Part shown: positions 1 to 6,626 of the stretch, piece after piece
Layout of the letters: each line of letters begins with the position of its first letter
Numbering within the stretch: the stretch's first letter is position 1
From: an uncultured beta proteobacterium
Lineage (GTDB): Bacteria > Pseudomonadota > Gammaproteobacteria > Burkholderiales > Burkholderiaceae
DNA: 6,634 nucleotides
NCBI GenBank assembly: GCA_903938955.1
Contig: CAJAFJ010000461.1
Coordinates: 1-6,634, forward strand
Direction: 5' to 3'
The notes under the pieces: generated by a model
Told to the model about the DNA's origin: nothing
What the model saw: only the letters and a program-made list of their open reading frames with translations
Database searches by the model: none
Made by a program: the position numbers and the translations under genes

Positions 1-586
1 CAGCGTGCAGCAAACCTGCCCCACTTGCCGCGGTGCGGGCAAAGTGGTACCTGAACCCTGCTCGGCTTGCCAGGGCCAGGGCAAGATCAAGAAGCAAAAA
101 ACCCTGGAAGTCAAAATCCCGGGCGGCATCGACGGTGGCATGCGCATTCGCAGCGCGGGCAACGGCGAACCAGGCTCCAATGGTGGCCCGGCCGGTGACC
201 TGTACATCGAAATTCGCCTGAAAAAACACGACATTTTTGAGCGTGATGGCGATGACATTCATTGCTCGGTGCCAATCAGCATCGTCACCGCTTCCCTGGG
301 TGGCGAAATTGATGTGCCGACGCTGGCCGGCAAGGCAGCCATTGACATCCCTGAAGGCACCCAAACCGGCAAGCAATTCCGCCTGCGTGGCAAGGGCATC
401 AAGGGCGTGCGCTCCAGCTACCCCGGCGACCTGTACTGCCACATTGTGGTCGAGACACCGGTCAAGCTCAGCGAACACCAGCGCAAGCTGCTGCGTGAAC
501 TCGATGAGTCCTTGAACAAAGGCGGCAGCAAGCATTCACCCAGCGGTGACAGCTGGACCAACCGCCTGAAAAGCTTCTTCAGTTGA
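1..586 (+). CDS. dnaJ: Chaperone protein DnaJ (Hsp40), C-terminal part only
   Basis: DnaJ is the cytoplasmic J-domain co-chaperone that delivers unfolded clients to DnaK and stimulates its ATPase. The reading frame is open from base 2 and runs off the left edge, so the J domain, Gly/Phe region and first two zinc-finger repeats lie outside; the first visible codons are not the start. The fragment has 194 codons. It begins with two CxxCxGxG repeats, CPTCRGAG (bases 17-40) and CSACQGQG (59-82). Their cysteines are 14 residues apart, the spacing known for repeats 3 and 4 of E. coli DnaJ. The C-terminal substrate-binding beta-domains follow ([18 protein letters not shown], then PGDLYIEI, and later [11 protein letters not shown] and [13 protein letters not shown]). 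About 174 residues follow repeat 4, close to the E. coli length, so the 3' end is intact. The tail ends [12 protein letters not shown] terminator lies 40 bases beyond the stop. The DnaJ paralogue CbpA lacks zinc fingers and is excluded. Confidence 0.96.
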   Translation, partial: SVQQTCPTCRGAGKVVPEPCSACQGQGKIKKQKTLEVKIPGGIDGGMRIRSAGNGEPGSNGGPAGDLYIEIRLKKHDIFERDGDDIHCSVPISIVTASLGGEIDVPTLAGKAAIDIPEGTQTGKQFRLRGKGIKGVRSSYPGDLYCHIVVETPVKLSEHQRKLLRELDESLNKGGSKHSPSGDSWTNRLKSFFS

Positions 587-626
587 TATTTATCACTTGT
601 CACCTGAATAAGTGACATAACCAAAG

Positions 627-664
627 TGCCGCGAGAGATTTACATCTCTACGCGGCATTTTTTT
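627..664 (+). terminator. Rho-independent terminator after dnaJ
   Basis: The left arm TGCCGCGAGAGAT (627-639) pairs with 644-657 across a TTAC loop (640-643). This gives a 13-bp stem with a single bulged A at 650, followed directly by seven T (658-664). The GC-rich stem base and U-run are typical of an intrinsic terminator. It sits 40 bases after the dnaJ stop and 45 bases before the next start, so it should end dnaJ transcription and separate it from the downstream gene. Three A residues precede the left arm (623-625), so weak termination on the other strand is possible, but no - strand gene converges here. Confidence 0.93.
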
Positions 665-695
665 ATGCATAGTGGTGTCCTGACTTGAACCATGC

Positions 696-700
696 GGGGG
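696..700 (+). promoter_or_regulatory. Probable ribosome binding site for the beta-CASP gene
   Basis: A GGGGG run ends 8 bases before the ATG at 709, a suitable spacing for a purine-rich Shine-Dalgarno element. The only upstream in-frame alternative is TTG at 685, which has just a weak GGTG before it. The element therefore supports ATG 709 as the start. Confidence 0.5.
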
Positions 701-708
701 CGACTGTC

Positions 709-2073
709 ATGACTGTCAACATCACTTTTCTGGGCGGCGCAGGCACCGTCACCGGCTCCAAGTATTTGGTGCGCCACGGCGATGAATGCCTGCTGGTGGA
801 CTGCGGGCTGTTTCAAGGCTACAAACAGCTACGCATGCGCAACTGGTCCCCTTTGCCGATCACGCCTGACCAGATCCATGCCGTGCTGCTGACGCATGCG
901 CATCTGGACCACAGCGGCTACCTGCCCTTGCTGGTCAGAGAAGGCTTTACGGGCCACGTCTACGCCACCAGTGGCACGCGCGACCTGTGTCGCATCCTGC
1001 TGCCGGACAGCGGCCATATTCAGGAAGAAGATGCCGAGTTTGCCAACCGCCATGGATTCTCCAAACACGCACCCGCCTTGCCACTGTACACACGGCAAGA
1101 TGCGCTGGATTGCCTGCCCCAGATCAAAGCGATGGAGTTTGGCAAGACCTTCCAGCCGATTCCCGGCTGGCGTGCCACGTTCACCCCGGCCGGGCACATT
1201 TTGGGGGCGTCCAGCGTGTTGCTGGAAGTGGCCGGACGACGCATTTTATTTTCCGGTGATCTGGGGCGCCCCAATGACCTGCTGATGGAGCCGCCCGCCC
1301 CTGCGCCCGCAGCCGACACGGTCCTGATCGAGTCCACCTACGGCGACCGCACACACCCCGAGGAAGATGTGGTGGCCGAACTCGGCCCCCTGCTCAAAAA
1401 ACTCGCCAAACGGGGCGGTGTTGCCGTCATTCCCGTATTTGCCGTCGGCCGGGCGCAGGCGCTGCTGCATGCCATTCACCTGCTCAAACTCCGGGGTGAG
1501 TTGCCGACCTCGCTGCCAGTATTTCTGGACAGCCCGATGGCAGTCCACAGCACCCAATTGTTCATACACCACCTCGGCGAACACCGGCTCAGCAGCAAGG
1601 ACTCGCACGCACTCACGCATTCAGCCACCATGGTCAGCAGCACCGACGATTCCCGCGCCCTGGCCAGTCGGCACGGCCCGATGGTGATTTTGTCGGCCAG
1701 CGGCATGGCCACCGGGGGCCGCGTGTTGCATCACCTGGCCCAACATGCGGGCAACCACCGCAACATGATCCTGCTGACCGGCTTTCAAGCTCCCGGCACG
1801 CGCGGGGCATCGCTGGTCAGTGGCGCCAAATCCGTGCGCATTCACGGGCGCGATGTCACGGTCAATGCCGAGGTGGTGCAACTGCAATCGGCCTCGGCCC
1901 ATGCGGATGCCAACCAGCTGCTGGCGTGGCTGCGCACCCTGCCCCTGGCCCCCGACCAGGTGTATGTGGTGCATGGCGAAATGGGGGCATCCGACGAACT
2001 TCGCAAACGCATCAAGCACGAGCTGGGCTGGCGCGCCATCGTGCCGGAGCATGGCTCCACCTGGCCGACCTGA
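709..2073 (+). CDS. Metallo-beta-lactamase/beta-CASP fold protein, predicted RNA-processing exonuclease (YSH1/CPSF73-like)
   Basis: Predicted zinc-dependent nuclease of the beta-CASP group, which includes RNase J and eukaryotic CPSF-73; these cut or trim RNA. From ATG 709 it has 454 residues, normal for the bacterial family. Visible metallo-beta-lactamase motifs are D31 (VDCG, motif 1), HAHLDH at 63-68 (motif 2), GH at 162-163 (motif 3) and SGDLGR with D184 (motif 4). The beta-CASP insert shows E208 (ESTYGDR, motif A), a His after SASGMATGGR (likely motif B) and H398 in SASAHAD (motif C). A late VHGE with H422 probably completes the metal site. All expected catalytic residues are present, so it should be active. 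There is no signal peptide or membrane segment, so it is cytoplasmic. A proline/alanine-rich stretch (195-202) lies just before motif A. I chose ATG 709 over TTG 685 because the protein then starts MTVNITFLGGAGTVTGS, the usual family N-terminus, and has a GGGGG element upstream. The RNA substrate in this organism cannot be read from sequence. It is not a beta-lactamase. Confidence 0.92.
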   Translation: MTVNITFLGGAGTVTGSKYLVRHGDECLLVDCGLFQGYKQLRMRNWSPLPITPDQIHAVLLTHAHLDHSGYLPLLVREGFTGHVYATSGTRDLCRILLPDSGHIQEEDAEFANRHGFSKHAPALPLYTRQDALDCLPQIKAMEFGKTFQPIPGWRATFTPAGHILGASSVLLEVAGRRILFSGDLGRPNDLLMEPPAPAPAADTVLIESTYGDRTHPEEDVVAELGPLLKKLAKRGGVAVIPVFAVGRAQALLHAIHLLKLRGELPTSLPVFLDSPMAVHSTQLFIHHLGEHRLSSKDSHALTHSATMVSSTDDSRALASRHGPMVILSASGMATGGRVLHHLAQHAGNHRNMILLTGFQAPGTRGASLVSGAKSVRIHGRDVTVNAEVVQLQSASAHADANQLLAWLRTLPLAPDQVYVVHGEMGASDELRKRIKHELGWRAIVPEHGSTWPT

Positions 2074-2194
2074 AGCCAGCAATAGACGCGACTGGACAGC
2101 GGCAACAAGTTTCTTTCACTCGAAGGGCTGCTGTTGATGCTTGACCCGGCTACTTGTGGGATCATTCCGGGCTTCTCCCAACCCAATCCAAGTC
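2074..2194 (+). other. Short intergenic gap before rmuC with ambiguous start signals
   Basis: These 121 bases separate the beta-CASP stop from the preferred rmuC ATG. I see no terminator hairpin with a T-run and no convincing -35/-10 pair; the best match, TTGATG (2134-2139) with TGGGAT 17 bases later, is poor. A GAAGGG (2122-2127) is the only good Shine-Dalgarno-like element. It lies 9 bases before an out-of-frame ATG (2137) and 13 bases before TTG 2141, which is in the rmuC frame. The lack of a terminator leaves co-transcription of the two genes possible. Confidence 0.4.
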
Positions 2195-3994
2195 ATGCCC
2201 GAAGTCTTTTTGCTCATTCTGTCCGCCGGAGTGATTGTCACCCTCGTCCTGCAAGTCATTTTGCTGCTGCGCAAACCCAAGGTCGAACTGCCCGCTGAAT
2301 TGCTACTGCGGCTGGATGCCGTCGAACAAAATTCACGCGCCACACTGCTGGCCGTCGCCAAAAACGAAGGCGCGCTGGAAGGCGTGGCCCAGCAGATGCG
2401 CGGCTTCACCCAAACCACCACGGCCAGCATGGAGTCCATGCGCCAGGCGGTAGATGAAAAGTTGGCACTCAACGTTCTCGAATCCCGCAATGGCCGTACC
2501 GAACTGGTGGCGGCTTTTCAGGGTTTTGAAGAGAAGCTGGAACGACGACTAATTGGGTTTGATGCGTCGCTGACGCTGCGTCTGGACGCTTTGCAACTGA
2601 CCGTGGCCGGTCGCCTGGACGAAACCACCAAAGGCTTGCTGGCGCATCTGGCCCAAGCGCAGGGCGACGCGGTGATGGCGCGCAAAGAGTTGAACGACGC
2701 GCTGAGCGGCTTCAGAACCGAGCTGACCGCCGCCGTCAGCGCGCTGGCGCTGGAAAGCGTGAAGTCACGCGAAACCATGGCAGAGAACGCCAAGCTGTTT
2801 GAAACCCGGATTCAGGAACGCTTCGAGACCCTGACCGGCGCCACGCGCCAAACGCTGGACTCGTTGAAAGCGGACATCAACACCCAACTCGGTGTCATGT
2901 CAGCGGCCTTGAAAGACCAACTGGAAGGCAATAGCTACCAGATCAAAAACCAGTTTTCTGCCTTGCAAGCATCGGTGTCGCAGCAACTCACCGGCCTGGT
3001 GCAGGGCTCGCAGCAAAACGCCGAACAACTGCGCGTCGCACTCAACGAGCGGCTGGCCGCGATCCAGCACGACAACACCACCAAGCTCGAAGAAATGCGC
3101 CGCACCGTCGATGAAAAGCTGCACGCCACGCTGGAGCAGCGCCTGGGCGAGTCGTTCAAGCTCGTCAGCGAACGGCTGGAGCAGGTACAGGCCGGTCTGG
3201 GCGAAATGAAAACCCTGGCCGCCAGCGTGGGCGACCTGAAGCGCGTCATGACCAATGTGAAGTCGCGCGGCACCTGGGGCGAAATGCAGCTGGGCGCCAT
3301 CATCGAAAACGTGCTGACCATTGACCAGTACGCCAAAAACGTCAAAACCGTGCCGGGCAGCAACGAGCTGGTGGAGTTTGCCATCCGCCTGCCGGGCAAG
3401 CACGAAGAGCACCCGATCTGGCTCCCCATCGACTCCAAATACCCGGTGGAACACTACCAGCGCCTGATGGATGCCTACGACGCGATGGACAAACTGGCCA
3501 TCGTGCAAGCCGGTAACGCGTTCGAGACGTCGATGAAGTTCGAGGCCAAAAAGATCGTCACCAAGTACATCTCGCCGCCGCACACCACCGACTTTGCCAT
3601 TTTGTATTTACCCACCGAAGGCCTGTTTGCCGAGGTCATTCGCCGCCCCGGCCTGGTCGAGGCGATTCAGAACGACTGCCGGGTGATGATCACCGGCCCG
3701 GCCAATTTGGCTGCGATGCTCAACAGCCTGCAAATGGGCTTCAAGACGCTGGCGATCGAGAAGCGCTCCTCCGAAGTGTGGAGCCTGCTGGGCATGGTGA
3801 AAACCGAGTTCTCCAAGTTTGGCGACATTGTGGACGCCACCAAAAAGTCGATTGACGCCGCCGCCAGCAAGTTCAACGAAGTCGGCGTGCGCACCCGGGC
3901 AATCCAGAAACGGCTGCGCGATGTGGAAGAGTTGCCCGCACCGGCAGCGGCGCCTTTGGCAGAAGCCATGGTGGTGGCGCTTGAAGATGAATAA
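2195..3994 (+). CDS. rmuC: RmuC family protein, limiter of DNA rearrangement
   Basis: RmuC restrains recombination at inverted repeats in E. coli. Its core is assigned by others to the PD-(D/E)XK nuclease-like fold, but its biochemistry is poorly known. From ATG 2195 it has 599 residues, at the long end for the family (E. coli about 475). Residues 4-25 are a membrane helix followed by RKPK, which suggests an N-terminal anchor with the body in the cytoplasm. Residues about 30-340 are charged, alanine- and glutamine-rich and predicted to form long coiled coils. They contain MRQAVDEKL (82-90) and MRRTVDEKL (301-309). The conserved RmuC core spans about 345-575: LKRVMTNVKSRG, WGE at 361-363, IDSKYP with D413 and K415 as the likely D-x-K active-site pair, DFAILYLPTEGLFAEV, and MITGPANLAAMLNSLQMGF. 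The frame continues upstream to TTG 2141, adding 18 residues without family character; ATG 2195 puts the membrane helix at the N-terminus but has only a weak ribosome site. The stop overlaps the trhO start by 8 bases. Identity is secure; the exact start is not. Confidence 0.93.
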   Translation: MPEVFLLILSAGVIVTLVLQVILLLRKPKVELPAELLLRLDAVEQNSRATLLAVAKNEGALEGVAQQMRGFTQTTTASMESMRQAVDEKLALNVLESRNGRTELVAAFQGFEEKLERRLIGFDASLTLRLDALQLTVAGRLDETTKGLLAHLAQAQGDAVMARKELNDALSGFRTELTAAVSALALESVKSRETMAENAKLFETRIQERFETLTGATRQTLDSLKADINTQLGVMSAALKDQLEGNSYQIKNQFSALQASVSQQLTGLVQGSQQNAEQLRVALNERLAAIQHDNTTKLEEMRRTVDEKLHATLEQRLGESFKLVSERLEQVQAGLGEMKTLAASVGDLKRVMTNVKSRGTWGEMQLGAIIENVLTIDQYAKNVKTVPGSNELVEFAIRLPGKHEEHPIWLPIDSKYPVEHYQRLMDAYDAMDKLAIVQAGNAFETSMKFEAKKIVTKYISPPHTTDFAILYLPTEGLFAEVIRRPGLVEAIQNDCRVMITGPANLAAMLNSLQMGFKTLAIEKRSSEVWSLLGMVKTEFSKFGDIVDATKKSIDAAASKFNEVGVRTRAIQKRLRDVEELPAPAAAPLAEAMVVALEDE

Positions 3995-4931
3995 TTACCT
4001 GACCGCCGCGTTCTACAAGTTCGTCGACCTGCCCGATTACGCCGAACTGAAAACGCCACTGCTGGACTGCTGTGAAGCCAACGCGGTCAAAGGCATCATT
4101 CTGCTGGCGACTGAGGGCATCAACAGTACCATTGCCGGACCGGCTGACGGTGTGCGCGCCGTGCTGGCTTACCTCAAAAACGACCCGCGTCTGGCCGACC
4201 TGCAACACAAAGAGGCATGGTCCACCAAGTCGCCGTTTTACCGCATGAAAGTGCGCCTCAAGCGCGAAATCGTCACCATGGGCGTGCCCGGCATCAGCCC
4301 GACGCAGATGGCGGGCGAGTACGTCAAGCCGGAGCACTGGAACGCGCTGATCAGCGATCCCGAGGTGGTGGTGATCGACACGCGCAACGACTACGAGGTG
4401 GGCATCGGCACCTTTGCCGGGGCTGTTGATCCGCACATCAAGAGCTTTGCGCAACTGCCGGACTGGGTCAACCAAGCCCCAGCCCTGCACCCGGCATCGG
4501 GCAAAAAACCCAAGGTGGCGATGTTTTGCACCGGCGGCATTCGCTGTGAAAAGTCCACCGCCTTCATGCGGGCACAGGGTTATGACGAGGTGTACCACCT
4601 GGAAGGCGGCATTTTGAAATACCTGGAGACCGTGCCCGAAGCGCAAAGCCTGTGGCAAGGCCAATGTTTTGTGTTTGACGAGCGGGTATCGGTCGGCCAC
4701 GGCCTGGTGCCGGGGCAACATGGCCTGTGCCGCGCCTGCCGTCAGCCGCTGGATGAGGCTGACCTGGCGTCACCGCTGTTTGAAGCCGGTGTCAGCTGCC
4801 CCAAATGCCACGGCAGCACGCTGGAGACGCAAAAAAACAGCGCCCGCGAACGCCAGCGCCAGTGGGAACTGGCCAAGTCACGCCATCAGGACCACATTGG
4901 CGCGCGCTTGCCATTACCCAAAGAGGCTTGA
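3987..4931 (+). CDS. trhO: tRNA uridine(34) hydroxylase TrhO (rhodanese domain, UPF0176/YceA family)
   Basis: TrhO catalyses oxygen-dependent hydroxylation of uridine 34 in the tRNA wobble position to 5-hydroxyuridine, the precursor of the cmo5U/mcmo5U modifications that broaden decoding. The product is 314 residues, somewhat shorter than E. coli YceA (350). The N-terminal part (about 1-100) is the acylphosphatase-like UPF0176 domain, with GIILLATEGINSTIAG and the KSPFYRMKVRLKREIVTMG stretch. A rhodanese domain follows (about 120-220), with VVIDTRNDYEVGIGTF and the active loop CTGGIRCEKS: C181 is the presumed catalytic cysteine and C187 a second conserved one. The C-terminus has two CxxC pairs (C248/C251 and C271/C274) that look like a zinc-binding knuckle. 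No membrane segment is present, so it is cytoplasmic. ATG 3987 lies inside the last codons of rmuC, implying translational coupling; the ribosome site is only a weak GAAG-like stretch. The frame stays open upstream inside rmuC, but those residues resemble nothing in the family. A simple sulfurtransferase is the alternative, made unlikely by the full-length UPF0176 pattern. Confidence 0.93.
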   Translation: MNNYLTAAFYKFVDLPDYAELKTPLLDCCEANAVKGIILLATEGINSTIAGPADGVRAVLAYLKNDPRLADLQHKEAWSTKSPFYRMKVRLKREIVTMGVPGISPTQMAGEYVKPEHWNALISDPEVVVIDTRNDYEVGIGTFAGAVDPHIKSFAQLPDWVNQAPALHPASGKKPKVAMFCTGGIRCEKSTAFMRAQGYDEVYHLEGGILKYLETVPEAQSLWQGQCFVFDERVSVGHGLVPGQHGLCRACRQPLDEADLASPLFEAGVSCPKCHGSTLETQKNSARERQRQWELAKSRHQDHIGARLPLPKEA

Positions 4932-4947
4932 GCCAGCCGCTTTCAGC

Positions 4948-5616
4948 ATGACGCCTTTGCCCATTCTGTATTCCTTTCGCCGCTGCCCGTACGCGATGCG
5001 AGCGCGGCTGGCGCTGCTCGCCAGCGACCAGGTGTGCGAACTGCGCGAAGTGGTGCTGGCCCACAAACCGCAAGCCTTGCGGGAGGCGTCCGCCAAAGCT
5101 ACGGTACCGGTGTTGGTGCTGGCCGATGGGCGAGTGCTGGACCAAAGCCTGGACATCATGCTGTGGGCCTTGCGCCGCCATGATCCCCGGCACTGGTGGC
5201 CGACCGATGACAGCGCACAGGAACAGATACTGGCCTTAGTGGCGCAGTGTGATGGCGAGTTCAAGCACCACCTGGATCGCTACAAATACCCGCAGCGCTT
5301 CGGCTTGACGGACGCCACACCGCACCGGGAACAAGGCTCGCAATGGTTGAACGACCTGAACCGGCGACTGCTTGCCAGCCCCTTTTTGATCGGCGCTATC
5401 GAGAGCTTGGCGGATGCAGCAATTGCCCCTTTTGTGCGGCAGTTTGCCCACACCGACCCGGCCTGGTTTGCCCATCAACCCTGGCCTGCATTGCAGACCT
5501 GGCTGATGGCGTTTGAAAACTCAGCAAGCTACCAATTGGCGATGGAAAAATACGCTCCGTGGCAGGCTGGGCAAACCCCGGTGCTGTTTCCGCCAACCCG
5601 CGTGCGGGCGTCTTGA
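4948..5616 (+). CDS. Glutathione S-transferase-like protein, Cys-type (Grx2/omega-like N-terminal motif)
   Basis: Predicted cytoplasmic glutathione-dependent enzyme of 222 residues, a normal GST length. The N-terminal thioredoxin-fold domain (about 1-80) carries CPYAMRAR with C13 at the position of the catalytic cysteine in Grx2, omega and beta-like GSTs. It also has the cis-proline motif TVPVL (P54) and DQSLDI with S67, which should bind the gamma-glutamyl part of glutathione. The helical C-terminal domain (about 90-205) includes ESLADAAIAPFVRQF, whose S153/D156 match the N-capping box typical of GSTs. A cysteine rather than Tyr or Ser at the active site favours thiol-disulfide exchange, deglutathionylation or dehydroascorbate-type reduction over classic conjugation; that is inferred from family knowledge. 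The start follows trhO by 16 bases with no good ribosome site, so translation may depend on coupling. ATG 4948 is the natural start because the thioredoxin fold begins at once (LPILYSFRRCPY). The substrate is unknown. Confidence 0.85.
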   Translation: MTPLPILYSFRRCPYAMRARLALLASDQVCELREVVLAHKPQALREASAKATVPVLVLADGRVLDQSLDIMLWALRRHDPRHWWPTDDSAQEQILALVAQCDGEFKHHLDRYKYPQRFGLTDATPHREQGSQWLNDLNRRLLASPFLIGAIESLADAAIAPFVRQFAHTDPAWFAHQPWPALQTWLMAFENSASYQLAMEKYAPWQAGQTPVLFPPTRVRAS

Positions 5617-5660
5617 ATCAGGGCTGCGTGAAGACAGGCAAGCCAGGCACCAAAGCCCAA
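5617..5660. other. Convergent 44-base gap between the GST and NMO genes
   Basis: Two convergent genes end here with no intrinsic terminator that I can support on either strand. A small CCCG/CGGG hairpin (5597-5608) lies within the last codons of the GST gene but has no T-run. Termination may be Rho-dependent, or the transcripts may overlap at their 3' ends. Confidence 0.4.
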
Positions 5661-6626
5661 TCAAGCGACGCTTTTAGCCAGTAGCCTTTCACGCGCAAGG
5701 GCGTACTCGCGTTTGAGTTGCGCCACGTAATTGGCGGTGCTTTGAATTTTGTTGACGGCGCCAATGCCCTGGCCGCTGCCCCAGATGTCTTTCCAGGCTT
5801 TGGCCTTGTCACCGCCAAAATCCATCTTGCTCGGGTCGCTTTCCGGCAGGTGTTCGGGGTCCATGCCCGCATTGCGAATGCTGGGTGCCAGGTAGTTGCC
5901 GTGGATGCCGGTGAACAGGTTGCTGTAGACGATGTCGTCCGAGTGGCTGTCCACAATCGCCTGCTTGTAAGCCTCTGCCGCACGGGCCTCGTGGGTGGCG
6001 ATAAAGGCCGAACCGATGTAGGCAAAGTCGGCGCCCATGGCCTGCGCGGCCAGCACCGCGTCGCCGGTGGCAATAGCACCGCTCAAGACCAGTGGGCCGT
6101 CAAACCATTGACGGATTTCCTGGATCAGGGCAAACGGGCTTTTCACACCCGCATGACCGCCCGCGCCTGCGGCCACGGCGATCAGACCATCGGCGCCTTT
6201 TTCAATCGCCTTGCGCGCGTGCTTGTTGTTGATGACGTCATGCAGCACCACGCCGCCATAGCTATGGGCGGCGGCGTTGATGTCTTCACGCGCGCCCAAC
6301 GAGGTGATGATGATTGGCACTTTGTACTTGACGCACAGGGCCATATCGTGCTCCAGCCGGTCGTTGCTCTTGTGCACGATCTGGTTGATGGCGAACGGTG
6401 CGGCGGGCTGGTCAGGATGAGCCCGGTTGTGCGCCGCCAGCGCCTCGGTGATCTCGATCAGCCAGTCTTCCAGCTGCGCCGCCGGGCGCGCATTGAGGGC
6501 GGGCATAGACCCAACCACGCCCGCAATGCACTGGGCAATCACCAGCTTGGGGTTGCTGATGATGAACAAGGGCGAACCGATCACCGGAAACGGCAACTGG
6601 TTCAAGGGAGCTGGCAGGTGGGACAT
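5661..6626 (-). CDS. Nitronate monooxygenase (2-nitropropane dioxygenase-type FMN TIM-barrel protein)
   Basis: Predicted FMN-dependent enzyme oxidising alkyl nitronates, such as toxic propionate-3-nitronate, to carbonyl compounds and nitrite. The product is 321 residues, typical for the family, and cytoplasmic, with no signal peptide. N-terminal landmarks are PFPVIGSPLFIISN (12-25), where family members begin the barrel, and FAINQIVHKSN (78-88). The glycine-rich AAGAGGHAG (152-160) contains H158, aligning with the catalytic histidine of nitronate monooxygenases. The flavin phosphate-binding part includes LSGAIATGDAVLAAQAMGAD (181-200) followed by AYIGSAF (202-208). The C-terminal third has GIHGNYLAPSIRNAGMDPEH and a G-S-GQGIG stretch. 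ATG at 6626 is supported by a purine-rich GAGA just upstream (6634-6631), although the window ends there and an earlier start cannot be excluded. The gene is transcribed toward the GST gene. Enoyl reductase FabK and IMP dehydrogenase-like barrels share the fold, but the AAGAGGHAG histidine motif favours NMO. The physiological substrate is not determined. Confidence 0.88.
   Translation of the reverse strand: MSHLPAPLNQLPFPVIGSPLFIISNPKLVIAQCIAGVVGSMPALNARPAAQLEDWLIEITEALAAHNRAHPDQPAAPFAINQIVHKSNDRLEHDMALCVKYKVPIIITSLGAREDINAAAHSYGGVVLHDVINNKHARKAIEKGADGLIAVAAGAGGHAGVKSPFALIQEIRQWFDGPLVLSGAIATGDAVLAAQAMGADFAYIGSAFIATHEARAAEAYKQAIVDSHSDDIVYSNLFTGIHGNYLAPSIRNAGMDPEHLPESDPSKMDFGGDKAKAWKDIWGSGQGIGAVNKIQSTANYVAQLKREYALARERLLAKSVA

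Noticed and set aside
593..617. Small inverted repeats such as TGTCAC (598-603) with GTGACA (612-617)
   Set aside because: The stems are 6 bp with 8-11-base loops and mutually exclusive pairings. They sit in an AT-rich spacer just before the real terminator, so they are too weak to call as an operator or attenuator.
639..669. Possible promoter with TTTACA (639-644) and TATGCA (664-669) for the beta-CASP gene
   Set aside because: The -35 match is fair, but the spacer is 19 bases, the -10 box matches at only three positions, and the element is embedded in the terminator hairpin.
685..2073. Antibiotic-resistance beta-lactamase
   Set aside because: The beta-CASP insert motifs and SASAHAD/VHGE C-terminus identify an RNA-processing nuclease family, and there is no signal peptide as secreted beta-lactamases require.
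2900..3583. 227-codon - strand open frame opposite rmuC
   Set aside because: Its register mirrors rmuC codons and its composition is low-complexity (His, Gln, Leu, Phe, Val); there is no domain or start signal.
3873..4721. Long open frame (282 codons) on the - strand opposite the rmuC end and trhO
   Set aside because: It lies opposite two well-recognised genes, has a His/Val/Arg/Gln-rich composition typical of antisense frames in GC-rich DNA, and shows no recognisable domain.
5597..5608. CCCG-CGTG-CGGG hairpin at the end of the GST gene as a terminator
   Set aside because: It has a 4-bp stem and is not followed by a T-run on either strand; it lies within codons of the gene.
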